Of a DNA stretch of 35,555 nucleotides, positions 1 to 7,441 are shown in pieces. The stretch covers positions 1-35,555 of the IMG/VR virus record IMGVR_UViG_3300042453_000714; one strand, written 5' to 3'. The position numbers were made by a program, and so were the translations under genes. The notes beneath the pieces were generated by a model, which had not been told where the DNA came from, ran no database searches, and was given only the letters and a program-made list of their open reading frames with translations. The stretch's first letter is position 1, and the number at the start of each line of letters is the position of its first letter. This DNA is from a virus.

Positions 1-2
1 AG

Positions 3-224
3 TTCATCGATGAATCTATCTTCGAATCCGCTCAAGATGAGCTGTATCTAGATATAGATGGGAAGAAGATCTATTTATGTCATTATCCGGATAGAACACC
101 AGATTATTTCGATCTCTATCTATATGGTCATGTTCATGACAAGTGGATTCCAAAGCCGAAGTATCATTGTGTTTGTGTAGAGAACACAAACTATTTTCCA
201 GTTAATATTTACAATTTAATATGA
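3..224 (+). CDS. Metallophosphoesterase, C-terminal part (cut by window edge)
   Basis: The open frame enters from the left edge and ends with TGA at 222-224, giving the last 73 residues of a longer protein. It contains LCHYPD followed by LYLYGHVHDKW. The GHVH is the last metal-binding motif of calcineurin-like phosphoesterases, and a His-Tyr-Pro about 20 residues before it is typical of small phage and bacterial members. Substrate cannot be told from this fragment. It lies in the same direction as the next gene, with 7 bases between them. The family call rests on one clear motif plus its context. Confidence 0.6.
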   Translation, partial: FIDESIFESAQDELYLDIDGKKIYLCHYPDRTPDYFDLYLYGHVHDKWIPKPKYHCVCVENTNYFPVNIYNLI

Positions 225-231
225 GTATAAT

Positions 232-423
232 ATGCCAAAAATGAATATTGATAGATTTCAAGTTTACGGTACAGACATTGTGAACAGGATGACAGGCGAG
301 ATTATCTATTCGTCTAATGAATCGAATTTGGAGATTCAGAATCACTGCGATGTTCTGAATGGTCGAGTCCAAGCAGTTTGGGCCAGCGAAGAGCATCTGA
401 TGTGGGTTCCAGTCAAAAACTAA
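232..423 (+). CDS. Small hypothetical protein (63 aa)
   Basis: I do not recognise this protein. It is a 63-residue soluble, mildly acidic polypeptide with no membrane segment and ends in WVPVKN. The ATG at 232 directly follows TATAAT at 226-231, and a second in-frame ATG lies at 241. No Shine-Dalgarno is present. If TATAAT is a -10 box, the mRNA would start near 238-241, so residue 4 (ATG 241) could be the real start of a leaderless message. The -35 match (TTAATA at 202-207) is weak. Confidence 0.6.
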   Translation: MPKMNIDRFQVYGTDIVNRMTGEIIYSSNESNLEIQNHCDVLNGRVQAVWASEEHLMWVPVKN

Positions 424-448
424 TTTTGAAAATAATTTTTGAAATCGC

Positions 449-477
449 TTGACACAAAAGATTGAACGAGGTATAAT
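449..477 (+). promoter_or_regulatory. Consensus sigma-70 promoter
   Basis: TTGACA (449-454), a 17-base spacer and TATAAT (472-477) match the bacterial housekeeping promoter exactly. Expected transcription start is about 484, where an in-frame ATG lies. It should drive the small membrane peptide and pseT. Confidence 0.85.
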
Positions 478-558
478 ATGAATATGGATGATTTTAAAGA
501 TTTTCTTTCTCTAGCTGGTGTGATGGTCGTTATCTATATTTCGGTGGTTATTCTATAA
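478..558 (+). CDS. Tiny membrane peptide (26 aa)
   Basis: The frame MNMDDFKDF is followed by a hydrophobic stretch of about 16 residues (LAGVMVVIYISVVIL), so this is a predicted single-span membrane peptide. The promoter upstream would start the RNA near 484, which favours the second ATG (484) and a leaderless message. Its TAA shares one base with the ATG of pseT (TAATG), so translation is probably coupled. It could instead be only a leader whose translation feeds pseT. Function is unknown. Confidence 0.5.
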   Translation: MNMDDFKDFLSLAGVMVVIYISVVIL

Positions 559-1514
559 TGAAGGCTTATATCACAATCGGTCTTCCGGCTTCCGGAAAGA
601 CGACTTGGGCGAAGGAATTTGTAGAAAAGAATTCTACCGATTCTAATAACATCGTGCGAGTTAACAACGATGATATCCGTGCGGCGATTTATGCTGACTC
701 TGGTAATTACGATTGGTCTCCTAAGGTTGAGAGAGAAGTTCGTGTGATTCGTGAAGATCTGATTAAAGAGAGAGCGAGTGTTCGTGCTGATATTGTGATC
801 GACAATACTCATCTGAATCCGAAAACTCTAGAACAGATTAAATCGTTTTGTAAGTCTGAAGGATATGTTATTGAAATTGTAGACTTCAGACACGTTTCTC
901 TCGAAGAATGCATTCGACGTGATTCCTTGCGTGAAGGTCCTTCGAAGGTTGGTGAGAAAGTGATTCGTGATATGTATACTAAATTCATGAGTGATTCATT
1001 AGATCGAAATGTTCCTGAGTGGAATCCAAATTCTCTGCCAGATTGCATTATCGTAGATATCGACGGGACTCTTGCTAAGATGAAGGATCGTGGTCCTTAT
1101 GAAGAGCATAAAGTCTACCAAGACGATGTTCGCAAGCATGTTCTATTCACCATCGCATCGATGATGACTGCGAATCCAGAACTAAAGGTTTTCGTATTCT
1201 CGGGAAGATCAGAGGCTTGTTTAGGCGAAACAATTATATGGATTAACGAAAAGTGTGATCTTGTAGTAGATAATTATCTGAATTGGAATTTTAAAAATGA
1301 TTGTGTTCCAGATTATTCTGTAGAATTACATATGCGTAAAGTAGGAGATAAGCGTCGTGATTCCCTGGTTAAGATGGATTTGTATAATGAGTATGTGAAA
1401 GACAAGTACAATACAATTGTTGTATTTGATGATCGTCCGCAGGTGATTCGTGAATGTTGGAAGGCTCTGAATCTTCCAGTTTTTCAGTGTGGTTTAATTG
1501 ATGTTGAATTCTAA
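558..1514 (+). CDS. pseT: Polynucleotide 5'-kinase / 3'-phosphatase
   Basis: This 318-residue protein matches T4 Pnk (about 300 residues) in domain order. The N-terminal kinase has the P-loop GLPASGKT (residues 8-15) and VIDNTHL. The C-terminal HAD-type phosphatase has IVDIDGTLA (near residue 168), FSGRSE and FDDRP. The enzyme removes 3' phosphate and phosphorylates the 5' end of cleaved RNA, which prepares broken tRNAs for sealing by RNA ligase 1. The partner RnlA is encoded at 15635-16753 on the other strand. Start is the ATG that overlaps the upstream peptide's stop. Known role of the pair in T4: reversing host anticodon-nuclease damage. Confidence 0.95.
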   Translation: MKAYITIGLPASGKTTWAKEFVEKNSTDSNNIVRVNNDDIRAAIYADSGNYDWSPKVEREVRVIREDLIKERASVRADIVIDNTHLNPKTLEQIKSFCKSEGYVIEIVDFRHVSLEECIRRDSLREGPSKVGEKVIRDMYTKFMSDSLDRNVPEWNPNSLPDCIIVDIDGTLAKMKDRGPYEEHKVYQDDVRKHVLFTIASMMTANPELKVFVFSGRSEACLGETIIWINEKCDLVVDNYLNWNFKNDCVPDYSVELHMRKVGDKRRDSLVKMDLYNEYVKDKYNTIVVFDDRPQVIRECWKALNLPVFQCGLIDVEF

Positions 1515-1529
1515 ATAATAGGAGAAATA

Positions 1530-1751
1530 ATGACAAAGCAAAAGCAGAGTGATATGACACAGAAGGAACGAGTATTGAAGGTTCTTTCACGAAAGAATCG
1601 GAATACCCTGACTGTTCGACAAGCAAAGACCGAACTGGGTATTGCTAATGTTCGAGCAGTTGTTTCGAGTCTTCGAAAGGAAGGTCATGATATCCAAACC
1701 GAAGCGAAGACTAATCGAGACGGTAGCGTAGAACTGTATTACGCACTATAA
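1530..1751 (+). CDS. Small winged-helix-like DNA-binding protein (73 aa)
   Basis: The 73 residues are basic. They read as a helix (KERVLKVLSRK), then TLTVRQAKTELGIANVRAVVSSLRKEG, a recognisable helix-turn-helix, then a short beta wing (IQTEAK..GSVELYY). This is the layout of a minimal winged helix. AGGAG at 1520-1524 sits 6 bases before the ATG. It follows pseT by 15 bases and is closed by a hairpin terminator. It may be a regulator, but its target is unknown. Confidence 0.7.
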   Translation: MTKQKQSDMTQKERVLKVLSRKNRNTLTVRQAKTELGIANVRAVVSSLRKEGHDIQTEAKTNRDGSVELYYAL

Positions 1752-1754
1752 ATA
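1747..1754 (+). promoter_or_regulatory. T4-type late promoter box (TATAAATA)
   Basis: An exact TATAAATA, the sequence recognised by T4 gp55-type late sigma factors, lies 28 bases before the ATG at 1782. A gp55 homologue is encoded at 25111-25653. The box overlaps the preceding gene's stop codon, and its expected start point falls beside a hairpin, so activity is uncertain. Confidence 0.45.
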
Positions 1755-1757
1755 TTT

Positions 1758-1776
1758 GGGGCGAAAGCCCCATTTT
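1758..1776 (+). terminator. Hairpin terminator after the winged-helix gene
   Basis: GGGGC-GAAA-GCCCC (1758-1771) is followed by ATTTT. It is a stable 5-bp GC stem on a GAAA tetraloop with a short U tract, placed just after the stop at 1751. Confidence 0.65.
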
Positions 1777-1781
1777 CATAT

Positions 1782-2174
1782 ATGTTACTTAAAACAATAA
1801 CTCATTCGAAGATCTCTGATACTCTAATCGAACACATTATAGAAGACCCTAAGGGATTTAAGATGTTGATGGATGTCACTTTCTTCATCAACATTTTCAT
1901 GTTTATCATTTCCATTTTATGGATAGCTTATCTATTTGTTACTACACCAGAAAATATTTTGTACTATTTTCCGCCATGTTTTCTATTTGTATTCTATTTT
2001 AAAACTCTGTTCTCATACAGAGAATATTTCAGGATTTTCATTGAAACCTTTATTCTACAATATGATATCTTGAAGAAGATTCAGAATATGTCTGATGATG
2101 AAGTAGAATACTTTTTCGCAGGGATCAACAAAGAATCTAAGAACAAGTTCTTATTGCAAAGAAAAATATTGTGA
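1782..2174 (+). CDS. Predicted inner-membrane protein (130 aa)
   Basis: I do not recognise a family. The protein has a soluble N terminus of about 30 residues. Two strongly hydrophobic spans follow, roughly residues 32-53 and 60-78, separated by a short polar turn (TTPENILYY). An amphipathic, Lys/Glu-rich tail of about 45 residues comes last. It starts the membrane-protein run 1782-4023. No strong Shine-Dalgarno is visible. Confidence 0.65.
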   Translation: MLLKTITHSKISDTLIEHIIEDPKGFKMLMDVTFFINIFMFIISILWIAYLFVTTPENILYYFPPCFLFVFYFKTLFSYREYFRIFIETFILQYDILKKIQNMSDDEVEYFFAGINKESKNKFLLQRKIL

Positions 2175-2184
2175 GGTGGGAAAA

Positions 2185-2457
2185 ATGACGAAATCTGAAT
2201 TGAAAGAGGCTATTGATAACCAGAGAAAGATTCTAACATCATTAGAGTTGTATTTTCTGAGTTCTGGAATGCTTCCAACTACAGACGAAACTATGAAATA
2301 TCACTTAGAAAATCTGTGGGCTATAACAGAGTTTATCGGAGAATCGTTTAATCTGGAGTTGCTGAGTTTACAAGAAATTGTCAAAGAGGGACAGACTGCT
2401 ATCGGACTAAATAACTTCTATCGGATGAACGTAAATGACAAAAATTCAATTAACTGA
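2185..2457 (+). CDS. Hypothetical helical protein (90 aa)
   Basis: Unknown 90-residue protein, mostly alpha-helical and acidic. I use ATG 2185 rather than the upstream in-frame GTG at 2176 because GAGGTGG at 2173-2179 is an excellent Shine-Dalgarno for 2185 and would be buried inside the longer form. Its end overlaps the next gene by 23 bases, which implies coupled translation. Confidence 0.65.
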   Translation: MTKSELKEAIDNQRKILTSLELYFLSSGMLPTTDETMKYHLENLWAITEFIGESFNLELLSLQEIVKEGQTAIGLNNFYRMNVNDKNSIN

Positions 2458-2719
2458 TGTAGAAAAATTCAAAGAAGATAATTCATTGTGTATTCTGGTT
2501 TTCGGAGACACAACTTCTATCTTAACCAAGAGTCTATTCAACCTTATGTCTGGATTAGGGTGTGAAGTTCGTCTTCTTGATACAGAAGAAGATCTTCTTT
2601 CATATTCTACATTCAGAATCAGAACTACACCGATGGTTCATGTCTACAAAGATTCTGAGATTGTTGGTACATTTACACTCCCTATAGATATAGAAGGAGT
2701 AAAGAGATGTTTGGTATAA
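2435..2719 (+). CDS. Thioredoxin-fold protein without CxxC (94 aa)
   Basis: Order of elements fits a thioredoxin fold: a strand (SLCILVFGDT), a helix (TKSLFNLMSGLG), a strand (CEVRLLDTEED), then FRIRTTPMVHVYKDSEIVGTF. The Thr-Thr-Pro matches the cis-proline loop of thioredoxins and is followed by the usual strand and Gly. The usual Cys-x-x-Cys is absent (FGDTTS at that place), so redox activity is not expected. It may be a binding or structural relative. It overlaps both neighbours by 13 to 23 bases. A true CxxC thioredoxin is encoded at 7442-7708. Confidence 0.6.
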   Translation: MTKIQLTDVEKFKEDNSLCILVFGDTTSILTKSLFNLMSGLGCEVRLLDTEEDLLSYSTFRIRTTPMVHVYKDSEIVGTFTLPIDIEGVKRCLV

Positions 2720-3417
2720 TAGAAAGAATTCTGATCCTTATCAAAAATTTAAGCATTATCGCATTTTTTTGCGCTTCAATATTCTTTCTATTCAAAATTT
2801 CCAATACAATTGACTCTCTAGAAAAAGAAGTAATACAGACTAATTCTATCATTCGATCTGAGATTCCTCTTATTCGTGGAGAAGTAATCAAGACTACAAA
2901 TACTGCTCTACTCAAAATAGATAATCGTTTAATCTCAATCGAGAAGAATTTATTCTCTAGAATCGATGTTATAGAATCTAAAACATTTAACTCTATCGAT
3001 AAACTACATGCGAATCTAGATAAGATCACAGAAGAATCTATCCTGTTATCCAAGGATTATAGAACTATTCCTGTTAATATTAGTGGGATAATGACACCAT
3101 TGAATGCTAGATTAGATTGCAAATATAATGATTCTTGTTGGCCGAATCTATTCACTGATGTTCTGATAGATACAAGAAACACAGCAAGAACAGCTTCAAG
3201 TTCTTTTATTCTATTCAACAGAGAAGTCCCTAAAATTACTTCTGATGTCAATAAAGTATCAACATCTTTTGCTGTTGGATTACCTGTGGTTATTGACAAC
3301 ACTAGTAAAATCACAAATAATATTAATAGAATCACTAAGCCACGCTGGTACGACCGCCTCATCGGCGCAGGAGTTAACGGGTCTATGATATGGTTTAATA
3401 TTAATAGTTCAAGATAA
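2707..3417 (+). CDS. Membrane-anchored coiled-coil protein (236 aa)
   Basis: One N-terminal membrane span (about residues 8-29, with basic and aromatic flanks) is followed by about 100 residues of Ile/Leu-heptad, Glu/Lys-rich helix likely to be coiled coil. The tail then contains two Cys (CKYNDSC) and a Trp/Arg-rich C terminus (KPRWYDRLIG). No family is recognised. The topology suggests a bitopic protein with most of its mass on one side of the inner membrane. It overlaps the thioredoxin-like gene by 13 bases. Confidence 0.6.
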   Translation: MFGIIERILILIKNLSIIAFFCASIFFLFKISNTIDSLEKEVIQTNSIIRSEIPLIRGEVIKTTNTALLKIDNRLISIEKNLFSRIDVIESKTFNSIDKLHANLDKITEESILLSKDYRTIPVNISGIMTPLNARLDCKYNDSCWPNLFTDVLIDTRNTARTASSSFILFNREVPKITSDVNKVSTSFAVGLPVVIDNTSKITNNINRITKPRWYDRLIGAGVNGSMIWFNINSSR

Positions 3418-3443
3418 ATATATAAAAAGGAGGTAATAACAAA

Positions 3444-3809
3444 ATGAAATGGTTGAAGAATCTATTTGGATCAGTGAAATCTTTCTTCGTTAAGTTATTC
3501 GGAGTTGACGCCGAAGATTTTATGGATCTAATCGAAAAGCTATCGCCGCTAGTCAATAAAGCATATCCTATTGTAAAGAAGATTGCTGATTTGACACCAA
3601 ACAAAACAGACGATGCTATTCTAGCAGCATACGAATCTCTCGGTTTCACTGGAGTGTTCAAACCAGGAACCGATAAAGGTTTAGCTCTTAGAGATCTAGC
3701 AAAGAAAGTTTTGAATGCTACAACTGCAAATCCAGTTTCCGATTATTTGGCAAACACTGCTATTGAATTAGCATATGCTAAATTCAAAGAATCTAAGAAA
3801 GATGAATAA
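3444..3809 (+). CDS. Hypothetical protein with amphipathic N terminus (121 aa)
   Basis: The start is well supported: AAGGAGG at 3427-3433 lies 10 bases before the ATG. Residues 1-20 (MKWLKNLFGSVKSFFVKLFG) form a strongly amphipathic, cationic helix likely to lie on a membrane surface. The rest is helical without a full membrane span. An ATAAATA late-type box lies at 3414-3420. Being between two membrane proteins raises the idea of a lysis or membrane role, but that is a guess. Confidence 0.6.
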   Translation: MKWLKNLFGSVKSFFVKLFGVDAEDFMDLIEKLSPLVNKAYPIVKKIADLTPNKTDDAILAAYESLGFTGVFKPGTDKGLALRDLAKKVLNATTANPVSDYLANTAIELAYAKFKESKKDE

Positions 3810-4023
3810 TTGGTTTAAATTTCTACGTTCTATAGAAAGTGAAGGAGGATCTGTTCTAATACTGATCCTCCTCATAATTATGTTCGCTACATTCGTTAAG
3901 TTAGGATTTAAAGATGCTGAATCACAATTGTACTTTATTTTAGGTGCTCTAGTGGGACTATTAAAAGGAAAAGGTGGAAATTCAGAATCTGATGAGACAG
4001 ATTTGACTGTAAAGAAAAAGTAA
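3802..4023 (+). CDS. Small membrane protein (73 aa)
   Basis: The ATG at 3802 overlaps the preceding stop by 8 bases, which suggests coupling and makes a longer in-frame extension from 3775 unlikely. The sequence has one strong hydrophobic span (about residues 17-35, VLILILLIIMFATFVKLGF), a weaker one (about 41-53) and a charged C-terminal tail. Size and shape fit a phage holin-like protein, but no lysis gene is adjacent: the endolysin is 4.5 kb away. Confidence 0.55.
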   Translation: MNNWFKFLRSIESEGGSVLILILLIIMFATFVKLGFKDAESQLYFILGALVGLLKGKGGNSESDETDLTVKKK

Positions 4024-4031
4024 GGTATAAT
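4003..4031 (+). promoter_or_regulatory. Sigma-70 promoter for dut, implying a leaderless start
   Basis: TTGACT (4003-4008), 17 bases, TATAAT (4026-4031). The predicted start at about 4038-4039 coincides with the dut ATG at 4039, and no Shine-Dalgarno is visible. Confidence 0.8.
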
Positions 4032-4038
4032 TAACTAT

Positions 4039-4545
4039 ATGACTGAATTGAAATATTACAAAATTTATGATGATGTTATGGATCCGCATTATGCGACAGT
4101 AGATTCTGCTTGTTTTGATATCCACGCTTATCTGAAAGACGAAAAGATTCGTATTAAGTGTTATACACCATCAAACAGAGAAATTACTGTCGCAGTTTTT
4201 GAAGACGCAGTTTCAATTAAACCAGGCGACAGGATGTTGATTCCAACTGGTCTTATTTTTGATATTCCTAAGAATAATTCTGTCCGAATTCATGTTAGAT
4301 CTTCTGTTGCATTTAAGCAAGGATTATTTCTAGCGAATGCTGAAGGAGTGATTGATTCAGATTATTTCCATGAAACATTTGTTATGTTAGTCAATACCAG
4401 TATGCATACAGTTGTAATCAGAAATGGTGATAGGATTGCACAAGGCGAACTGGTCAAGATCGAATCGAATGTTCTCGCAAGAACTTTAGATAAACCAGAA
4501 CAATCTACAGATCGTGTCGGGGGAATTGGTTCTACTGGGAGATAA
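4039..4545 (+). CDS. dut: dUTP diphosphatase (dUTPase)
   Basis: All five motifs of the trimeric dUTPase family are present in order: DSACFDIHA (near residue 22), VRSSVAFKQGL, NAEGVIDSDY, GDRIAQGEL and a C-terminal glycine-rich RVGGIGSTGR. The enzyme splits dUTP to dUMP and pyrophosphate, keeping uracil out of phage DNA and feeding dTMP synthesis. Motif 3 keeps the catalytic Asp of GVIDSDY. At 168 residues it is slightly longer than the usual 140-150 because of an insert after motif 1 (DEKIRIKCYTPSNREI). GMP reductase follows 2 bases after its stop. Confidence 0.95.
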   Translation: MTELKYYKIYDDVMDPHYATVDSACFDIHAYLKDEKIRIKCYTPSNREITVAVFEDAVSIKPGDRMLIPTGLIFDIPKNNSVRIHVRSSVAFKQGLFLANAEGVIDSDYFHETFVMLVNTSMHTVVIRNGDRIAQGELVKIESNVLARTLDKPEQSTDRVGGIGSTGR

Positions 4546-4547
4546 TT

Positions 4548-5534
4548 ATGATTGTTAATCGTGATGAATGTTTGGATTTTGATGATGTTATGATCGAACC
4601 TAGGATTACTGGGATCTCTTCAAGATCCCAAGTTAATCTAGAATATGAGTATATTAACGAATCAAAAGGAATATCTTGGAAAGGAGTTCCTATTATTGCA
4701 TCTAATATGGATAAGATTGGTACAATCAAGGTTGCCAATGTATTATCTGGATACAAGATGTTGACTTTTTTACATAAATTCCACACTGTTAGAGAATTGA
4801 GAGGAAGAGATTATGATCCCGAATTTATTGGCATTTCTGCTGGGATTTCTGCTTTTGAATTTGAAAATGTTAAAGAAATATTAACCTATAATCCTAGAAT
4901 CAAATTTATCTGTTTAGATGTTGCTAATGGATATATGTTATCTTTTCAGAAAGAAGTTCGTAGATATTCTAAAGAATTTCCAGATAAGTTTATTGTAGCT
5001 GGAAATGTTGTAGAAAATTCTGGGTCTAATGCACTATTCCATTCTGGCGCAGATCTTATTAAGTGTGGGATTGGTTCTGGGGCTGTTTGTACCACAAGAG
5101 CGAAAACTGGTGTTGGTTTACCTCAATTTTCTTGTATTGATAAATCTATTGGAGTTTGGCCGAATAACTTAGATATTGTTTCTGATGGTGGATGTAAAAC
5201 ACCCGGAGATATTGCTAAAGCTTTCGGTGCTGGTGCTAAATTTGTTATGATCGGTGGAATGCTTGCTGGGCATGATGAAACTGGTACAGAAATCTATGGA
5301 ATGTCTTCCACAGAAGCGATGGACACATACTCTCTTGGATCTAAGGATTATAGAACTTCAGAAGGAAAGAGAGTCGTTCTCGAATCAAAGGGACCATTAG
5401 AAAACACAATTAAAGATATTCTTGGTGGCCTGAGATCTTCTCTTTCATATACAAATTCTGCATACATGAAAGATTTTATCGGAAAGCAGACATTTAATAT
5501 TGTTCGCAGACAGTTGAATAATTTATTCGAATAA
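4548..5534 (+). CDS. guaC: GMP reductase (IMPDH/GMPR family)
   Basis: The sequence reads as the TIM-barrel GMP reductase: DFDDVMIEP near the start, IIASNMD, CLDVANGY, then KCGIGSGAVCTTR with the catalytic Cys near residue 181, TGVGLPQ, SDGGCKTPGDI and FVMIGGMLAG. Its 328 residues match GMPR and it has no CBS domains. The Asp-Val-Ala-Asn-Gly-Tyr signature and overall length favour GMPR over IMP dehydrogenase. Reaction: GMP + NADPH to IMP + NH3. It sits 2 bases after dut, and a PRPP synthetase ends at the right edge of the window. The phage therefore appears to redirect purines, for example recycling host RNA-derived GMP. Confidence 0.88.
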   Translation: MIVNRDECLDFDDVMIEPRITGISSRSQVNLEYEYINESKGISWKGVPIIASNMDKIGTIKVANVLSGYKMLTFLHKFHTVRELRGRDYDPEFIGISAGISAFEFENVKEILTYNPRIKFICLDVANGYMLSFQKEVRRYSKEFPDKFIVAGNVVENSGSNALFHSGADLIKCGIGSGAVCTTRAKTGVGLPQFSCIDKSIGVWPNNLDIVSDGGCKTPGDIAKAFGAGAKFVMIGGMLAGHDETGTEIYGMSSTEAMDTYSLGSKDYRTSEGKRVVLESKGPLENTIKDILGGLRSSLSYTNSAYMKDFIGKQTFNIVRRQLNNLFE

Positions 5535-5535
5535 T

Positions 5536-5931
5536 ATGAAGAACGTTTTTCGTGAATTGAAATCTTGGGCAGAAGAACAAGATATAGAAGTTCAGATTGA
5601 TTCTACATATTACGAATATGCTAAAACTAAACAAGAAGATAGAATCGTAAATGGATTAGCTGGTTCCGATGGTTATATCACTCTATATGTAGATGGAAAT
5701 CGTATAGAAGAATCCTGGGATTATCTAACTTCTATGTTAATACACGAAATAGGTCATGTCCTTCTGTTTCAAGAAGGAAAGGGATGGCATACTGAGAAAC
5801 AAGCATGGATTTGTGGCATCCAGACAGTTCCGAAGAGGTTCCATCCAAAAACTCTAGAACAACATTGTATCGATTGTCTTAAAACGTACAATTACAAGAG
5901 ATTCGGATGGATTAAGAAACTCCTATCTTGA
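5536..5931 (+). CDS. Zinc-metallopeptidase-like protein (HEIGH)
   Basis: A gluzincin-like helix carries H70-E-I-G-H74. This is followed about 12 residues later by HTEKQAW, whose Glu87 could be the third zinc ligand. At 131 residues the protein is a minimal domain. A second protein at 18380-18829 shares the same layout (HEMGH then HTEMDAW), so these are paralogues. Some families of this shape are true peptidases and others are inactive zinc domains, so activity is unproven. Substrate unknown. The gene directly follows guaC by 1 base. Confidence 0.7.
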   Translation: MKNVFRELKSWAEEQDIEVQIDSTYYEYAKTKQEDRIVNGLAGSDGYITLYVDGNRIEESWDYLTSMLIHEIGHVLLFQEGKGWHTEKQAWICGIQTVPKRFHPKTLEQHCIDCLKTYNYKRFGWIKKLLS

Positions 5932-5944
5932 ATATTTGATTTTC

Positions 5945-5951
5945 ATAAATA
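5945..5951 (+). promoter_or_regulatory. Possible late promoter (ATAAATA variant)
   Basis: CATAAATAG, a one-base variant of the T4 late box, lies about 46 bases before the MPLWG virion-like gene. This is the only gap in this stretch and a late promoter would be expected here. Confidence 0.4.
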
Positions 5952-5997
5952 GTTATATATCCTAAAATTATAGCTATAAGGATTAAGGAGATTTTAA

Positions 5998-6732
5998 ATG
6001 CCTCTATGGGGAAATAAAGACAAAGTAACAGTTGGTGGAAATTATACATTATCCGCCACTGGAGTCGTTGGAGTAACTGGTGCAACTGGTTTTCCAACAA
6101 GTGTTATATCGGGAGACTCGATTGTATTCGAGACTTCTCCAGTTTCAGAATATATTGTTAAGACTGTATCTGGTTCTACTGGTTTAACTGTTTTCGTTAA
6201 TGAATATGGTGCTACTGGCGCAAAAGTAATTGGTGCAACTGGTATTTTCTTTCAAGAAAAACCAAAATATATTTTAGATCCAGAAAGAGAACTAGTTTAT
6301 GGTGTAGACACTAAAGAAATGGGTGCTACTGGACCAACTGGTGCACTAATTAATCCAGGACCTGGCCACGCTGGATGGGTTAAAGTGACTCAAGGTGCTG
6401 GATATGTTAAAGAAGTTATCTTAAATACAACTGGTGCGACTGGATATAATCCTTCTGTTCCTCCTCCAGTTACATTCTCTGCTGGTGGTGCGTCAGGTGT
6501 AGCAGTAGTTTCGCCTGCTGGTGCGGTCACTGGTGTCACCGTTACTGTTGGTGGTGTTTATACAACATCTGCGCCAACTGTTACAATCGGTTCTACTGGT
6601 GCGACTGGTGTTGTTGGAACTGTAGTTATGGGTGGAAGATTCAATCGTAAGACTTTCGAAACTCTAGTTGCTATGGGTGTTCCTGCTGCAACAATGGGTG
6701 ATGCTGAAGATACAATCTTCCCAGACGCTTAA
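5998..6732 (+). CDS. Glycine/threonine-rich virion-type protein (GATG repeats)
   Basis: AAGGAG at 5986-5991 precedes the ATG. The 244 residues are low in charge and full of Ala-Thr-Gly and Gly-Ala-Thr-Gly repeats (GVTGATG, GATGAKVIGATG, GATGPTGA), broken by beta-rich segments. The N terminus MPLWGNKD is a signature I associate with a structural protein family of marine T4-like phages. The last 40 residues (GRFNRKTFETLVAMGV) are less repetitive and could be the assembly domain. It is probably a capsid decoration or fibre-like protein; no enzymatic motif is seen. A strong terminator follows. Confidence 0.65.
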   Translation: MPLWGNKDKVTVGGNYTLSATGVVGVTGATGFPTSVISGDSIVFETSPVSEYIVKTVSGSTGLTVFVNEYGATGAKVIGATGIFFQEKPKYILDPERELVYGVDTKEMGATGPTGALINPGPGHAGWVKVTQGAGYVKEVILNTTGATGYNPSVPPPVTFSAGGASGVAVVSPAGAVTGVTVTVGGVYTTSAPTVTIGSTGATGVVGTVVMGGRFNRKTFETLVAMGVPAATMGDAEDTIFPDA

Positions 6733-6740
6733 AACAAACA

Positions 6741-6764
6741 GGGGAACTTCGGTTCCCCTTTCAT
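6741..6764 (+). terminator. Rho-independent terminator (TTCG tetraloop)
   Basis: GGGGAAC-TTCG-GTTCCCC (6741-6758) followed by TTTCATTT, 8 bases after the virion gene's stop. An identical hairpin occurs at 7401-7418 after hsp20. Confidence 0.85.
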
Positions 6765-6779
6765 TTAAAATAAAATAAT

Positions 6780-6875
6780 ATGCATGAACTTTTGAATATA
6801 TTGATCTTGTTGTCTATTGTTTGGGTTTTCGTTTGTCTCTTCGAACATTTCGGTAGAAAAACGAATTTGTTTTAG
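6780..6875 (+). CDS. Possible tiny membrane peptide (31 aa)
   Basis: The ATG frame encodes MHELL, then a hydrophobic stretch (NILILLSIVWVFVCLF), then a polar basic end (EHFGRKTNLF). This is the same shape as the tiny peptides at 478-558 and 19263-19358. There is no clear ribosome binding site, and the following promoter overlaps its 3' end. It could be chance. Confidence 0.35.
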   Translation: MHELLNILILLSIVWVFVCLFEHFGRKTNLF

Positions 6876-6895
6876 AATACAAAATATAGTATAAT
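6867..6895 (+). promoter_or_regulatory. Sigma-70-like promoter for hsp20
   Basis: TTGTTT (6867-6872), 17 bases, TATAAT (6890-6895). The expected leader is about 57 bases, with AGGAG before the hsp20 ATG, so unlike dut or gene 43 this message is leadered. An ATAAATA late-type box (6894-6900) overlaps, so the gene may be transcribed at two stages. Confidence 0.65.
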
Positions 6896-6958
6896 AAATA
6901 GTATACGGAACGCCTAATGGGTTCCATAAAATTAAACTCGCTTAATAGGAGAACAAAC

Positions 6959-7393
6959 ATGACTCTGAGAAGAATCAATTTAGACACACCCACATTTCCT
7001 TCCCTCTATTTTAATAATGATGTAACTTCCTTCTGGACACAAGAAGCTAAGTTAGCTGGATCTTTTCCTCCATATAATCTAACAAAGAATTCAGATTCAA
7101 CACAATTTAATCTGAAATTAGCTCTTGCTGGATTCGGTCCAGAAGATGTTGATGTCACTGTTGAAGATAATCAATTGATTATCAAAGGGAAGGCAGTATC
7201 ACAACCTCTTGATGATGGTAGTGTATATGTTCATAAGGGAATTGCCGAGAGATCGTTCACCAGAACTTTCACTTTGGGTGATTATGTCGAAATTAAAGAA
7301 GTGACTTATAAGAATGGTATTCTAGATGTCTATATGGAACTAGTCTTACCGGAACATAAGAAACCAAAGAAGTTCGACATCGTGACTAAGTAA
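6959..7393 (+). CDS. Small heat-shock protein, Hsp20 family
   Basis: The alpha-crystallin domain runs from about residue 38: FNLKLALAGFGPEDVDVTVEDNQ, LIIKGKA, then IAERSFTRTFTLGDYVEI, and the closing YKNGILDVYMEL. The last two segments are the standard beta7 and beta8/9 of Hsp20. I use ATG 6959, with AGGAG at 6946-6950, giving 144 residues; an upstream in-frame ATG at 6917 lacks a binding site. ATP-independent holdase chaperone; phage copies are common in marine T4-like phages and are thought to aid capsid or photosystem protein folding. It is flanked by two identical terminators. Confidence 0.9.
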   Translation: MTLRRINLDTPTFPSLYFNNDVTSFWTQEAKLAGSFPPYNLTKNSDSTQFNLKLALAGFGPEDVDVTVEDNQLIIKGKAVSQPLDDGSVYVHKGIAERSFTRTFTLGDYVEIKEVTYKNGILDVYMELVLPEHKKPKKFDIVTK

Positions 7394-7400
7394 AACTGAT

Positions 7401-7424
7401 GGGGAACTTCGGTTCCCCAATTTA
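7401..7424 (+). terminator. Rho-independent terminator after hsp20
   Basis: GGGGAAC-TTCG-GTTCCCC (7401-7418) followed by AATTTATT. It is identical in the stem and loop to the terminator at 6741. Confidence 0.75.
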
Positions 7425-7441
7425 TTGTAAAGGATCTATAA

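Noticed and set aside
2176-2184. GTG start three codons upstream of ATG 2185
   Set aside because: It would place the strong GAGGTGG ribosome site inside the gene; ATG 2185 has correct spacing.
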